A stretch of DNA of 64,000 bases. Origin: Microbacterium sp. APC 3901 (GTDB lineage Bacteria; Actinomycetota; Actinomycetes; Actinomycetales; Microbacteriaceae). Numbering within the stretch: the first letter of the stretch is position 1; every line of letters begins with the position of its first letter. This document shows, in pieces, positions 1 through 8,820 of the stretch. Below the pieces are notes generated by a model. The model was not told the DNA's origin and did no database searches. It was given only the letters and a program-made list of their open reading frames with translations. A program made the position numbers and the translations under genes. Where the stretch lies: NCBI RefSeq assembly GCF_030407765.1, contig NZ_JASDCU010000007.1, forward strand, positions 145,418-209,417, in the 5' to 3' direction.

Positions 1-1847
1 CGGTGGCCGTCGTGGTGCTGCTGATCGTCGTGGTGCTCAGCTACCGCCAGCTCATCAAGGCCTACCCGTCAGGCGGCGGCGACTACGAGGTCGCCTCGAA
101 GAACCTCGGCGAGATCCCCGGGGTCATCGTCGCCGCCGCACTGCTGGTCGACTACGTGCTGACGGTCGCCGTGTCGGTGGCATCCGGTGTCGACAACATC
201 ATCTCGGCCGTGCCGGGGCTCGACCCCGCGCGGGTCGAGCTCGCGGTCGGATTCGTGATCCTCATCATCATCGTGAACCTGCGTGGAGTGCGCGAGGCGT
301 CGCTCGTGTTCGCGATCCCGACGTACGTGTTCATCGGGTCGGTCGGCTTCATGATCGTGACGGGGCTCTTCCGCACGTTCCTCGGCGATGCGCCGGTGGC
401 GTCGAGCGCCGAGTTCGCCGTGCACTCAGAGGACCTCGGCCAGGCCGCGGTCATCCTCCTCATCCTGCGCGCGTTCTCGAGCGGATGCTCGGCCCTCACC
501 GGCGTCGAGGCGGTGTCGAACGGCGTGCCCGCCTTCCGCACGCCGAAGGTGCGCAACGCGCAGACCACGCTCGTGCTGATGGGCTCGATCGCCGCCTGCC
601 TGTTCGCGGGTCTCACCGCGCTCGCGCTGATCACCGGCGTCCACTACGCCGAGAACCCGTGCGACCTGATCGGGTTCGACTGCTCGAACCCGCAGCCGAG
701 CCTGATGGCGCAGATCGCCTCGGCGACGTTCGGCGGCGGCAGCATCCTGTTCTTCATCATCCAGGCCGCGACCGCGTGCGTGCTGCTGCTCGCGGCGAAC
801 ACGGCGTTCAACGGGTTCCCTCTGCTCGGCTCGGTGCTCGCCCGTGACGGCTATGCGCCCAAGTCGCTGAACACCCGCGGTGACCGCCTGGTGTTCTCGA
901 ACGGCATGATCGTGCTCGGCATCGCGGCGATCGCCGTGCTCGTGATCTTCCAGGCGAAGCTCACCACGCTGATCCAGCTGTACATCATCGGTGTCTTCGT
1001 GTCGTTCTCGCTCGGGCAGATCGGCATGGTGCGTCATTGGAGGCGCATCCTGCGCGGACCGGCCGAGAAGACGCCAGGATCGGGAATCGACGGCGCCTCG
1101 GCATCCGATCGCCGCTCGGCCCGGATCGGGCTGATCATCAACTCGGTGGGCGCCGCGATGACCGTCGCCGTGCTGCTGATCGTGACGATCACGAAGTTCA
1201 CGCACGGCGCGTACCTCGTGTTCTTCGCGATCCCGGTGCTGGCGTTCCTGATGATGGGCGTGAAGCGGTACTACCGCGACGTCGAGCACGAGATCGCGAT
1301 AGACGACACGACGAAGTTCGGCGCGACGGGCGACCTGGCGATCGTGCTCGTCAACCGCCTGCAGAAGCCCGTCATCAAGGCCATCGACTATGCGATCGCC
1401 GCCAAGCACGGCAAGACGCTGGCCGTGCACGTCGCCGTGGCATCCGACGATGCCGCGCAGCTGCAGAAGGAATGGGCCGACCATCTCGTGCCGATCCCCC
1501 TGGTGATCGTCGAGTCGCCGTTCCGGTCGTTCGCGCAGCCGGTGACGCAGTTCATCACGCAGTACCGCGAGAAGCACGGGTCATCCGTGGTCACGGTCTA
1601 CCTGCCGCAGTACATCGTGGGGCACTGGTGGGAGACGTTCCTGCACAACCGGCGCTCGCGTCGCCTGGCGAACCAGCTGATGCTCGTGCACGGAGTGTCG
1701 ATCACCCTCGTGCCATGGCTGCTCGACTCGTCGGAGCTCATCTACGGCCGGCGCTCACGGCCGCTGCCGGGGCAGGAGCGCGCAGGGCGCCCGGTCGTCG
1801 TGAGCGGGCGTCGCGCGCACCGACCCGAGGGCCCGCCCGAGGACTGA
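1..1847 (+). CDS. KimA-like APC-superfamily permease (5' truncated)
   Basis: The frame is open at the window edge, so the N-terminus (about 50-70 residues) is missing. About 430 visible residues form successive hydrophobic helices; the motifs SYRQLIKAYPSGGGDYEVAS, LLVDYVLTVAVS and FSSGCSALTGVEAVSNGVPA match the pattern I recall for the Bacillus KimA (YdaO) potassium importer. A cytosolic domain of about 180 residues follows (from about IDDTTKFGATGD), as in KimA, where it has a regulatory role linked to c-di-AMP. Potassium uptake is inferred; amino acid transport is the alternative, since actinobacterial members are usually annotated only as APC permeases. The basic/proline-rich tail is probably disordered. 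The next gene is convergent, and a hairpin lies between them. Confidence 0.8.
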   Translation, partial: VAVVVLLIVVVLSYRQLIKAYPSGGGDYEVASKNLGEIPGVIVAAALLVDYVLTVAVSVASGVDNIISAVPGLDPARVELAVGFVILIIIVNLRGVREASLVFAIPTYVFIGSVGFMIVTGLFRTFLGDAPVASSAEFAVHSEDLGQAAVILLILRAFSSGCSALTGVEAVSNGVPAFRTPKVRNAQTTLVLMGSIAACLFAGLTALALITGVHYAENPCDLIGFDCSNPQPSLMAQIASATFGGGSILFFIIQAATACVLLLAANTAFNGFPLLGSVLARDGYAPKSLNTRGDRLVFSNGMIVLGIAAIAVLVIFQAKLTTLIQLYIIGVFVSFSLGQIGMVRHWRRILRGPAEKTPGSGIDGASASDRRSARIGLIINSVGAAMTVAVLLIVTITKFTHGAYLVFFAIPVLAFLMMGVKRYYRDVEHEIAIDDTTKFGATGDLAIVLVNRLQKPVIKAIDYAIAAKHGKTLAVHVAVASDDAAQLQKEWADHLVPIPLVIVESPFRSFAQPVTQFITQYREKHGSSVVTVYLPQYIVGHWWETFLHNRRSRRLANQLMLVHGVSITLVPWLLDSSELIYGRRSRPLPGQERAGRPVVVSGRRAHRPEGPPED

Positions 1848-1870
1848 GGCTGGATCGCCCGCCCTTCCGA

Positions 1871-1927
1871 CGAGACCCCCCTTTTCGCCCGAGACCCACC
1901 TTTTCGCACGAGACCCACCTTTTCGCA
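1871..1927. repeat. three tandem 19 bp repeats
   Basis: Three consecutive 19 bp units of the form CGAGACCCACCTTTTCGCA start at 1871, 1890 and 1909; the first differs at a few bases. A fourth partial unit at 1928 (CGAGACCCAC) becomes the left arm of the adjoining hairpin. The repeats lie between the convergent permease and MocR genes. No coding function is seen. Confidence 0.8.
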
Positions 1928-1959
1928 CGAGACCCACGCGCACGCGGTGGGTCTCGTGC
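1925..1959. terminator. bidirectional hairpin between convergent genes
   Basis: A perfect 13 bp inverted repeat (GCACGAGACCCAC at 1925-1937 with its complement at 1947-1959) encloses a 9 nt loop. It lies between the 3' ends of the permease and the MocR gene, so it could end transcription from both sides. There is no long U-tract. Its left arm is the continuation of the 19 bp repeat unit. Confidence 0.55.
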
Positions 1960-2035
1960 AGCGATGTCGGCCTCGACGAGGCGGGGCTTCGACGAGGCGG
2001 CTGCTCGACGAGGTGGCTGCTCGATGGGGCCGCCG

Positions 2036-3442
2036 TCAGGATGCCGCCAGCACGCCGCCGAGGATCTCTGCCGCCTCACCGAACCTCGACGGGTCGGCGT
2101 GGGCGTAGTTGAGGCGCACATAGGAGCCGGAAGGCTCGGCCGGGAACCACTCCGCCCCGGGCGAGATGACGAGTCCGCGGGACTCGCACTCCCGGACGAC
2201 CGCATCGACGTCGGTTCCGTCGGGAAGACGTGCCCACAGGTTGAGACCGCCGGCGGGAACCACGTCGACGGCCGCGGTCGGAGCGTGCTCGGCGAGGCTC
2301 GAGAGCAGCAGATCACGTCGCACCCTCAGCTGGTCGCGGAACCCACGCAGGTGGCTCTTCCATGCGGGCTGGGTCACGACGTCGAGCGCGGCCGCCTGCA
2401 GCACCCCGCTCACGTACATCGACTCGGCTGCACGGTCGGCGAGGATGCGCTCGCGCGCCGGCCCCCGGGCGATCACCGCGGCGATCCGCAGCGCCGGTGA
2501 CACGCTCTTGGTCAGCGAACGGAGATAGACGACATGGCCGTCGTCGTCGCGCGCGGCGATCGGCGAGGGATCGCCGTCGATCGCCAGGTCGTGCGCCCAG
2601 TCGTCTTCGATCAGGAAGGCCCCGTGTCGGCGCACGCTCTCGAGAACCGCGAGGCCCGTCGCCGCGGGCCACCGGACACCGGACGGGTTCGCGAACGTCG
2701 GCTGCGCATAGAACGCGCGAGCCCCGGTCTCGACGAAGGCGCGCTCGACGGCCTCCGGATCGGGGCCGTGCGGACCCGAGGGGATCGGCACCAGGGCGAC
2801 CCCTGCCTGCTCGGCGGCGAGCAACGCGCCCCAGTAGGTGGGCGACTCGATCAGCAACGGCTGACCTGCGCCGACCACGGCTCGGAAGATCGAGCTCAGG
2901 CCGCTCTGACTGCCTGCGATCACGAGGGCGTCCCTGGCGGATGCCGGTGCGACGTCTGCCGGAGCGGATGCGGCGAGCTCGGCGGCGAACCATGCCTGCA
3001 GTTCGGGCAGCCCGGCGGCCGGCGAGCGCGTGAGCGCCGAGACGGTGCGTGCCGCACGGGTGATCGCCTGGCGGACGAGCCGTTCAGGAAGCAGCTCGAC
3101 GGCGGGGTACCCCGAGTGCATGCCGATCGCATCGGGGGCGACGGTGCGCTGCGTCGAGGTGAGGCCGGCGAGTCGGGCGGGAGGCGCGCCGAGGGCGGAT
3201 GTCTGCCAGCCGTAGTCCGCGGCGCGGGGCGGTCGCTGCGCCCGCACGAACGTTCCCGCCCCCGGTCTCGACTCGACCAGGCCGAGTCGCGCGAGACGCC
3301 CCATCGCCTTCTGCACGGTGACGGGACTCGCCCCGTACTCGGAGACGAGGGCCCGATTCGACGGCACGCGGGCGCCCGGCGGGGCCGATGCGATCCACCG
3401 ACGGAGTCCGGCCACGATCCGGTCACTGCTATCCTGACTCAT
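2036..3442 (-). CDS. MocR/PdxR-type GntR regulator with aminotransferase domain
   Basis: 468 residues, the usual MocR length. An N-terminal GntR winged helix (about residues 10-75, ending GLVESRPGAGTFV) is joined to a fold-type I aminotransferase domain with YAQPTFANPSG and IEDDWAHDL; the PLP-lysine region reads RSLTKSVSPALRI. Such proteins bind PLP and regulate vitamin B6 metabolism or a neighbouring transporter. The ATG at 3442 is chosen because it opens the HTH domain; the upstream in-frame sequence is the antisense of the exporter gene. It is divergent from the EamA exporter, with start codons overlapping by 2 nt, so it probably controls that gene. Confidence 0.88.
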   Translation of the reverse strand: MSQDSSDRIVAGLRRWIASAPPGARVPSNRALVSEYGASPVTVQKAMGRLARLGLVESRPGAGTFVRAQRPPRAADYGWQTSALGAPPARLAGLTSTQRTVAPDAIGMHSGYPAVELLPERLVRQAITRAARTVSALTRSPAAGLPELQAWFAAELAASAPADVAPASARDALVIAGSQSGLSSIFRAVVGAGQPLLIESPTYWGALLAAEQAGVALVPIPSGPHGPDPEAVERAFVETGARAFYAQPTFANPSGVRWPAATGLAVLESVRRHGAFLIEDDWAHDLAIDGDPSPIAARDDDGHVVYLRSLTKSVSPALRIAAVIARGPARERILADRAAESMYVSGVLQAAALDVVTQPAWKSHLRGFRDQLRVRRDLLLSSLAEHAPTAAVDVVPAGGLNLWARLPDGTDVDAVVRECESRGLVISPGAEWFPAEPSGSYVRLNYAHADPSRFGEAAEILGGVLAAS

Positions 3443-3456
3443 GAAAGAAAAGAGTA
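3430..3456. promoter_or_regulatory. face-to-face leaderless promoters of MocR and EamA genes
   Basis: On the + strand TATCCT (3430-3435) ends 5 nt before the exporter ATG at 3441. On the - strand TACTCT (complement of 3451-3456) ends 8 nt before the MocR ATG at 3442. No Shine-Dalgarno sequence fits between either box and its start, so both mRNAs are probably leaderless or nearly so. Each promoter would lie inside the first codons of the other gene. Confidence 0.5.
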
Positions 3457-4376
3457 GCGTTATCGCACACGCTCCGGCACCGCTATTCTCGCGCGCCGGA
3501 CTCTGGTGGGGTCTCCTCGGCGTCACCGCCTTCTCGTTCACCCTCCCGTTCACCCGCGTCGCGGTCGGCGGCCTCTCGCCCCTGTTCATCGGATCCGGTC
3601 GCGCGGTCGTCGCAGCAGCACTTGCCGCCCTGGCGCTGGCGGTGACGCGCCAGCATCCGCCCACCAGGGCGCAGTGGTGGCGACTCGCGATCGTCGCCGC
3701 GGGCGTGGTCGCGGGATTCCCCCTGCTGACGTCGTTCGCGATGACCGCTGCACCCGCGAGCCACGGCGCGGTCGTGATCGGCCTGCTGCCGGCCGCGACC
3801 GCCGTGATGGTGGTGCTGCGCACTAGCGAGCGACCCGGACGGGCTTTCTGGTGGTTCGCTGCCCTGGGTGCCGCCGCGGCCGTCGTCTTCGCGTCGATGC
3901 AGAACGGCGGCCTCGGTGAACTCCACTGGGCAGATCTGCTGCTGTTCGGGGCGGTGCTCGCTGCGGCCATCGGCTACGCCGAGGGCGGGCTGCTCGCGCG
4001 GGAGATCGGATCGTGGCAGACCGTGTCGTGGGCGCTGGTGCTCGCGGCACCGCTGATGCTCGTGCTGACTCTGGCATCGGCGCTCGCCGACCCGCCCACC
4101 GCATCGCCGGTGCAGTGGCTCGCCTTCGCCTACCTCGCCGTGGTCAGCATGTTCCTCGGGTTCTTCGCCTGGTATCGCGGGCTCGCGATCGGGCCCATGG
4201 CCCACGTCAGCCAGATCCAGCTGGTTCAGCCCGTGATGAGCATCGCCTGGGCCGCGCTGCTTCTTCACGAGCAGATCGGCTGGCCCACCGCACTCGGCGG
4301 CATAGCCGTCATCCTGTGCGCCGCGCTCGCGGTGCGCACCCGACTGAACCGTCCCCGAACCGCCACAACCCCCTGA
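3441..4376 (+). CDS. EamA/DMT-family exporter
   Basis: 311 residues with about ten hydrophobic helices and the internal two-fold duplication of EamA transporters (for example TAFSFTLPFTRVAVGGLSP in the first half and QIQLVQPVMSIAWAALLLHE in the second). These inner-membrane proteins usually export amino acids, cofactors or other metabolites. The start ATG overlaps the start of the divergent MocR gene, which suggests PLP-responsive control. The PaiB-like gene follows 13 nt downstream on the same strand. Confidence 0.88.
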   Translation: MKEKSSVIAHAPAPLFSRAGLWWGLLGVTAFSFTLPFTRVAVGGLSPLFIGSGRAVVAAALAALALAVTRQHPPTRAQWWRLAIVAAGVVAGFPLLTSFAMTAAPASHGAVVIGLLPAATAVMVVLRTSERPGRAFWWFAALGAAAAVVFASMQNGGLGELHWADLLLFGAVLAAAIGYAEGGLLAREIGSWQTVSWALVLAAPLMLVLTLASALADPPTASPVQWLAFAYLAVVSMFLGFFAWYRGLAIGPMAHVSQIQLVQPVMSIAWAALLLHEQIGWPTALGGIAVILCAALAVRTRLNRPRTATTP

Positions 4377-4389
4377 AAGAGGATCTCTC

Positions 4390-5001
4390 ATGCGCCACAC
4401 ACCCCGCTACCTGATGACCGACCCACTCGAGGTGAAGCGCCTCATCCGCGGCAACCCGTGGGCCACGTTCGTGTCGCCCGCGAGCACCGGACTGGTCGCG
4501 TCGCACTATCCCGCGTTGCTGATCGAAGACGAGCACGAGATCGTGATCGCGAGTCACTTCGGCCGCCCCGACGAGCAGCTGCACGAGCTGGGCGACCACG
4601 AGATCCTCGTGATCATCCAGGGCCCCCACGACTACGTGTCGCCCAGCCTCTACGCGCCGGGCGAGCTGGTGCCGACCTGGAACCACGTCACCGCCCACCT
4701 CTACGGCACACCCGAGATCCTCGGCGAGGAGGAGAACTACGCCATGCTCGCGCTACTGACCGACCACTTCGAGAGCGGAACGCCGCATGGCCGCAGCCTG
4801 TCGGAGGATGAGGCCGGCACGCGCCGAGCGGCGAAGGGCACTGTGGGTCTGAGAATGCGCGTCGACCGCTTCGATGCGCGCGCCAAGCTGAGCCAGAACA
4901 AGTCTCCCGAGGTGCGAGACAACATCACCGGGCGGTTCGACGAGACGAACGCGGCGCTCGCAGCCGAGATGCGGCGCGTATCCGGCGACTCGTCTCAATA
5001 G
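4390..5001 (+). CDS. PaiB-family FMN-binding protein
   Basis: 203 residues matching the PaiB family (FMN-binding split barrel, first described as a negative regulator of sporulation and protease genes in Bacillus). Characteristic segments are MRHTPRYLMTDP at the start, ASHYPALL near residue 40 and VPTWNHVTAHLYG near residue 100. A ribosome site GAAAGAGGAT precedes the ATG by about 6 nt. It lies 13 nt after the EamA exporter and is probably cotranscribed. Its ligand or substrate cannot be read from the sequence; a flavin or polyamine link is known only for family members. Confidence 0.88.
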   Translation: MRHTPRYLMTDPLEVKRLIRGNPWATFVSPASTGLVASHYPALLIEDEHEIVIASHFGRPDEQLHELGDHEILVIIQGPHDYVSPSLYAPGELVPTWNHVTAHLYGTPEILGEEENYAMLALLTDHFESGTPHGRSLSEDEAGTRRAAKGTVGLRMRVDRFDARAKLSQNKSPEVRDNITGRFDETNAALAAEMRRVSGDSSQ

Positions 5002-5010
5002 GCTGTGTCG

Positions 5011-5616
5011 ATGACAGAATCGCCGCACGCCGACGTCTGGCCCGTCCGCACCGAGCGGCTGCAGATCCGGCCGATGACCGCATCCGACGTCGACGCGATG
5101 TGGCAGTGGCGGCGCCTGCCCGAGGTGAACCGCTGGCTCGGGCTGGCTCCTGAGTCGATCGAGGCGTTCCGTGAGCGATACCTCGACCCCGAGCGGCTCG
5201 CCTCGATGCACATCGTCGAGCTGCTTCCCGCTGGCGACGATGCGGCACCCGAGCCGATCGGCGACATCATGATCAGGATCGGCGACGGGTGGGCGCAGCT
5301 CGAGGTCGCCGACGAGGCGAAGGGCGTCGAGGCCGAGCTCGGCTGGGTGCTCGATCCGGAACACACCGGCCGCGGCTATGCGACCGAGTCGATCCGCGCG
5401 GTGATCGACGTCTGCTTCGGGCCCCTGGGGCTGCGCCGGGTGCACGCCGGCTGCTTCGCCGACAACGAGCCGTCATGGCGCCTCATGGAGCGACTCGGCA
5501 TGCGTCGAGAGGAGTTCAGCCGCAAGACCGCTCTGCACCGGTCGGGCGAGTGGCTCGACGGCCTGAACTACGGCATCCTCGCCGAGGAGTGGACGCCGAC
5601 GGTCAGAGGTCTGTGA
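5011..5616 (+). CDS. GNAT N-acetyltransferase (RimJ/RimL type)
   Basis: 201 residues from the ATG at 5011; a GTG at 5005 is an in-frame alternative. The opening RTERLQIRPMTASDVDAMWQW and the acetyl-CoA loop region GWVLDPEHTGRGYATESIRA are typical of RimJ/RimL-like acetyltransferases acting on protein N-termini or small amines. VHAGCFADNEPSWRLMERLGM forms the conserved C-terminal half. It follows the PaiB gene closely on the same strand and its 3' end overlaps the convergent GntR gene by 14 nt. Confidence 0.87.
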   Translation: MTESPHADVWPVRTERLQIRPMTASDVDAMWQWRRLPEVNRWLGLAPESIEAFRERYLDPERLASMHIVELLPAGDDAAPEPIGDIMIRIGDGWAQLEVADEAKGVEAELGWVLDPEHTGRGYATESIRAVIDVCFGPLGLRRVHAGCFADNEPSWRLMERLGMRREEFSRKTALHRSGEWLDGLNYGILAEEWTPTVRGL

Positions 5617-6304
5617 CTCCGTCGACCACGAAGGTGTAGAGGTCTCTCACCAGGTCGGTCGCCTCGAGACGGTCGCGGTCGCGCGCCGCGGCGACGAGCG
5701 CGTCGACGACCGATCGCAGCATCGCGGGGTTGCGAGGTCGGCTGAGCGAGCGGATGCCGAGCACCAGCGCGGGTCTCTTCGACGCGTGCAGGGTGCTCAG
5801 GTATCGATTGCGCGAGAACACCGCGAGCAGATCGAGCAGCTCCCACAGCCCCTCTGCTCCGACGACCTGGTCGTTGTCGTCGGTCTCCCAGAGCTCTCTG
5901 ACGGTCGCCGCGCATGCGGCGAACTCGGCTATCTGCGCGTCGGTGGCCTGCGCGATGCCGAGGTCGGCCGCCGCGATCGACAGCCCGGAGCACTCGGCGG
6001 CGACGGCGACGAACCACGCGGGGGTCGGCGTCACGACGACCGACGCCCTGTTGAGCCGGTGGTCGATCAGGTGCATCGCCTCGAGCGCGCCGAGGGCCGA
6101 GCGCACGGTGCCGGCGGCGACGTTGAGGCGCTGCACGAGAGCGGTGACCGACAGGGGGTCGCCGGGGGCGAGTTCGCCCGACTCGATCGAGTGCGCGAGA
6201 GAGTCGACGACGGCATCCGCTCTCGAAGTGAAGAGAGGCAGTGGCTGCTCGACCCCTCCCAGCAGTCGCGTGGAGTTCAGCTTGTCGATCCGCCGGTCGG
6301 GCAT
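5603..6304 (-). CDS. GntR-family regulator (divergent effector domain)
   Basis: 233 residues. The winged helix spans about residues 25-85 (ADAVVDSLAHSIESGELAPG followed by LNVAAGTVRSALGALEAMHLI). The C-terminal part is helical and the expected length of an FCD effector domain but lacks obvious metal-binding histidines, so the ligand is unknown. GGGGAATGAC precedes the ATG. The gene starts 1 nt beyond the stop of the neighbouring GntR gene, so the two are almost certainly transcribed together. No metabolic operon is adjacent. Confidence 0.8.
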   Translation of the reverse strand: MPDRRIDKLNSTRLLGGVEQPLPLFTSRADAVVDSLAHSIESGELAPGDPLSVTALVQRLNVAAGTVRSALGALEAMHLIDHRLNRASVVVTPTPAWFVAVAAECSGLSIAAADLGIAQATDAQIAEFAACAATVRELWETDDNDQVVGAEGLWELLDLLAVFSRNRYLSTLHASKRPALVLGIRSLSRPRNPAMLRSVVDALVAAARDRDRLEATDLVRDLYTFVVDGVTDL

Positions 6305-6305
6305 G

Positions 6306-7043
6306 TCATTCCCCGGGTGATCGGCCGATGCGTGTCGGATCGCCGGAGGCGGACGCTGCGAGCGCCGCCGCCGCTCGGAGCGGCTCGATCGTCGATCTCA
6401 GGAACAGAGGTTCGATGACCTCGCGCACCCCGACGCCATCTCGTCGCTCGAGCAGCGCGCGCAGCTGTTCGAGACCCGTGCGCATGAAGTCGACGAGCTC
6501 AGGGGCGACCGGCTGCGCGGGCACGGTTCTGGTCAGATGCAGAACGAGTTGCCCGTCGAGGATGTCGATCATCGTCTGGTTGTGGGCGCTCAGCACGATC
6601 TCACCCCACAGCGCGTACCAGAGGCCGAGCCCTTCGCGGGTGGAGGCTCCGGCGAGGCCGGCGGCGAGCAGTCCGTCGATGCGCGCCTGCAGCGACGCGA
6701 CCTGCTCGTCGGTGTAGGTCGGCACGGCTGTGACCGCGCAGTAGCCGATCAACGCGACGGCGGTCTCGACCCGCTCGGCCTGGGCGGCGAGATCGACCGG
6801 GGCGACGCGAGTGAACCGGTTGGTGCTGACCTCGATGAGCCCGAGGTCGGCGAGGCGGTTCAGCGCCTCGCGGATGGGCGTGCGGGAGACGCCGTATTCG
6901 GCCTGCAGATCCTGGTCGCGGATCTCTTCGAGGGGCTGCATGCGGCCCGAGATGATCTCTTCGGCGAGCGTGGCGAAGACCTGGTCGCGGATCAGCTGCC
7001 GCGGCCGAATCGGCAGAGATGCGCTGATGTCGCCCACGGGCAC
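6306..7043 (-). CDS. GntR-family regulator, FCD subfamily
   Basis: 245 residues from a GTG at 7043. The N-terminal winged helix has the FadR/FCD signature LIRDQVFATLAEEIISG, then EYGVSRTPIREALNRLADLGLIE; a helical ligand-binding domain follows. FCD regulators sense small carboxylic acids. It is the first gene of a two-regulator unit with the next GntR gene. The roughly 200 nt upstream (7044-7251) hold no gene; TATGGT near 7070 on the - strand is a possible -10 box. Confidence 0.85.
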   Translation of the reverse strand: MPVGDISASLPIRPRQLIRDQVFATLAEEIISGRMQPLEEIRDQDLQAEYGVSRTPIREALNRLADLGLIEVSTNRFTRVAPVDLAAQAERVETAVALIGYCAVTAVPTYTDEQVASLQARIDGLLAAGLAGASTREGLGLWYALWGEIVLSAHNQTMIDILDGQLVLHLTRTVPAQPVAPELVDFMRTGLEQLRALLERRDGVGVREVIEPLFLRSTIEPLRAAAALAASASGDPTRIGRSPGE

Positions 7044-7251
7044 ACTTTATGCCGGTGTCGGGCCCTCGCACCATACATCAGGCACTGAAGTTTCACCGGA
7101 TCCGACGATATATGCGTAGCGTGGAGGCGTAGGGCAGCGACCCTCACCCGGCAGACACTCCCCATGTCAAGCCGCGGACCTCCCCCCAGATCCCGTGACG
7201 CGAGTCGCTGCCCTTTTCCCTGCCCTGGGGCCGGAATCACGATGCACGGTC

Positions 7252-8430
7252 TCAGCCGGCCATGACCGCCAGCACGAGCGTCGCGACGAGCACCGTCGGC
7301 ACCGCGACGATCGCGCCCCAGAGCATCAGACTGCCCCAGCGGATCTCGACGCCCAGCGACACCACCCTGTGGTGCCAGAGCAGCGTGGCGAGCGATGCCC
7401 ACGGTGTGATCAGCGGGCCGAGGTTCACTCCGATCAGCAGCGCCATGAGCGCGACCGGATCGCCGGCGGTGGGTTCGAGGATCAGATAGGCGGGCAGGTT
7501 GTTCACGCCGTTCGCGGCGAGCGCGCCCGCTGCAGAGAGACGCAGCAGCTCTGCGGGCGCGTGCCCGCTGGTCGCGAGGACCGACAGGAAGTCCAGGATG
7601 CCGTTCGCGTGGGCGGTCTCGACCACGACGAACAGGGCCGCCGCCAGGCCGATCGCCTGCCACGGCACGAGCGAGAGGCGCAGCACATGACCACGCCGGA
7701 TGCCGAACACGACGATGAGCACGAGCGCCGCGACCGTCGCAGGGATCCAGACGTCATGGGTCAGTGCGAGCAGCGGCATCAGGAGCAGCAGGATGCCGGA
7801 GGCCGCCCAGAAGAGCACCCGGTCGGACGGGTCACCGCCTGTCGGAGTGCGATAACCGCCGAAGAGCGTTCGCCGGTGTCGCAGTGTGAGGATCACGACG
7901 GGCACGAGCACCCCGACGAGCGTCGGCGCCCAGCTCAGCGCGAGGAACGCGAGAGGGTCGTCACCGATCGACCGCGCCGCGAGCAGGTTGGTGAGGTTCG
8001 ACACGGGCAGGGCGAGGGATGCCGTGTTCGCCAGCCACACCGTGACGAGGGCGAACGGCAGCGGAGGGATGCCGACGCTCTGCGCGAGCACGACCACGAC
8101 CGGCGTCACGATCACCGCCGTGGTGTCGAGCGACAGGAACACCGTGCTGATGACGGCCAGCACCACGACGGACAGCCAGAGCAGGATGACCCGCCCGTGA
8201 CCCCAGCGGGCGAGGCGCTGCGCGACGACGTCGAACACCGCGGCATCTCGGGCAAGCTCCGCGACGATCGTGATCGCGATGACGAACCCGAGCACCGGGG
8301 CGATGCGGGCACCGAGCGCCCCGGCATCCGCGGGTGGGAGCACCCCCGTGACGATGCAGACGAGTGCCACGGCGCTGAGCACCAGGACGATGATCGTCCC
8401 TGCTCCCAGCCGCCGTCGCGTCGCACTCAC
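7252..8430 (-). CDS. ArsB/SLC13-type ion permease
   Basis: 392 residues with about eleven to twelve hydrophobic helices. Motifs such as VFLSLDTTAVIVTPVVVVLA, NTASLALPVSNLTNLLA and NGVNNLPAYLIL match the duplicated helical hairpins of the ArsB/NhaD/SLC13 ion-transporter superfamily. Candidate substrates are arsenite, dicarboxylates or Na+/H+; the sequence does not decide. No ars regulator or reductase is beside it, which weakens an arsenic role. It stands alone between the GntR pair and the YCII gene. Confidence 0.85.
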   Translation of the reverse strand: MSATRRRLGAGTIIVLVLSAVALVCIVTGVLPPADAGALGARIAPVLGFVIAITIVAELARDAAVFDVVAQRLARWGHGRVILLWLSVVVLAVISTVFLSLDTTAVIVTPVVVVLAQSVGIPPLPFALVTVWLANTASLALPVSNLTNLLAARSIGDDPLAFLALSWAPTLVGVLVPVVILTLRHRRTLFGGYRTPTGGDPSDRVLFWAASGILLLLMPLLALTHDVWIPATVAALVLIVVFGIRRGHVLRLSLVPWQAIGLAAALFVVVETAHANGILDFLSVLATSGHAPAELLRLSAAGALAANGVNNLPAYLILEPTAGDPVALMALLIGVNLGPLITPWASLATLLWHHRVVSLGVEIRWGSLMLWGAIVAVPTVLVATLVLAVMAG

Positions 8431-8463
8431 TCGCTGAGTGTAGATCCGGTCAGCCCGCGACGC

Positions 8464-8820
8464 TCAGTCCTCCTCCCAGGGGAGCTTCACCACGGGCAGG
8501 ATGTACACCCGCCCCATCACCGCGCTCGGATGCTTCGCCATGAAGCTCGCAGCCTCGTCCATCGACTCGGCTGTGACGATGTCGTAGCCCGCGAACCACT
8601 CCTTGAACTCGGGGAACGGGCCGTCGGTGACGAGCACCTTGCCGTCTCGCACCGCCACGGACTTCGCCTCTTCGGGGCCGGCCACGGGTGCGCCGTCGCC
8701 CAGTCGTCCGGCCGCATCGCCCTCTTGCGCCCACTCACCGAGCAGACGCTGGTCGGCATCGCGCGGCATCGTCTCGCCGGTCGGGTCGGTCATATGGATC
8801 ACGAGGTACTTGTTGCTCAT
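8464..8820 (-). CDS. YCII-related (DGPF) domain protein
   Basis: 118 residues with the DGPF motif (VTDGPFPEFKEWFAGYDIV), the hallmark of the YCII/DGPF family, which has a ferredoxin-like alpha+beta fold. Genes of this family regularly accompany ECF42 sigma factors and are reported targets of them. The ATG overlaps the TGA of the sigma-factor gene by 4 nt (ATGA), indicating translational coupling. The biochemical role of DGPF proteins is unknown. Confidence 0.9.
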   Translation of the reverse strand: MSNKYLVIHMTDPTGETMPRDADQRLLGEWAQEGDAAGRLGDGAPVAGPEEAKSVAVRDGKVLVTDGPFPEFKEWFAGYDIVTAESMDEAASFMAKHPSAVMGRVYILPVVKLPWEED

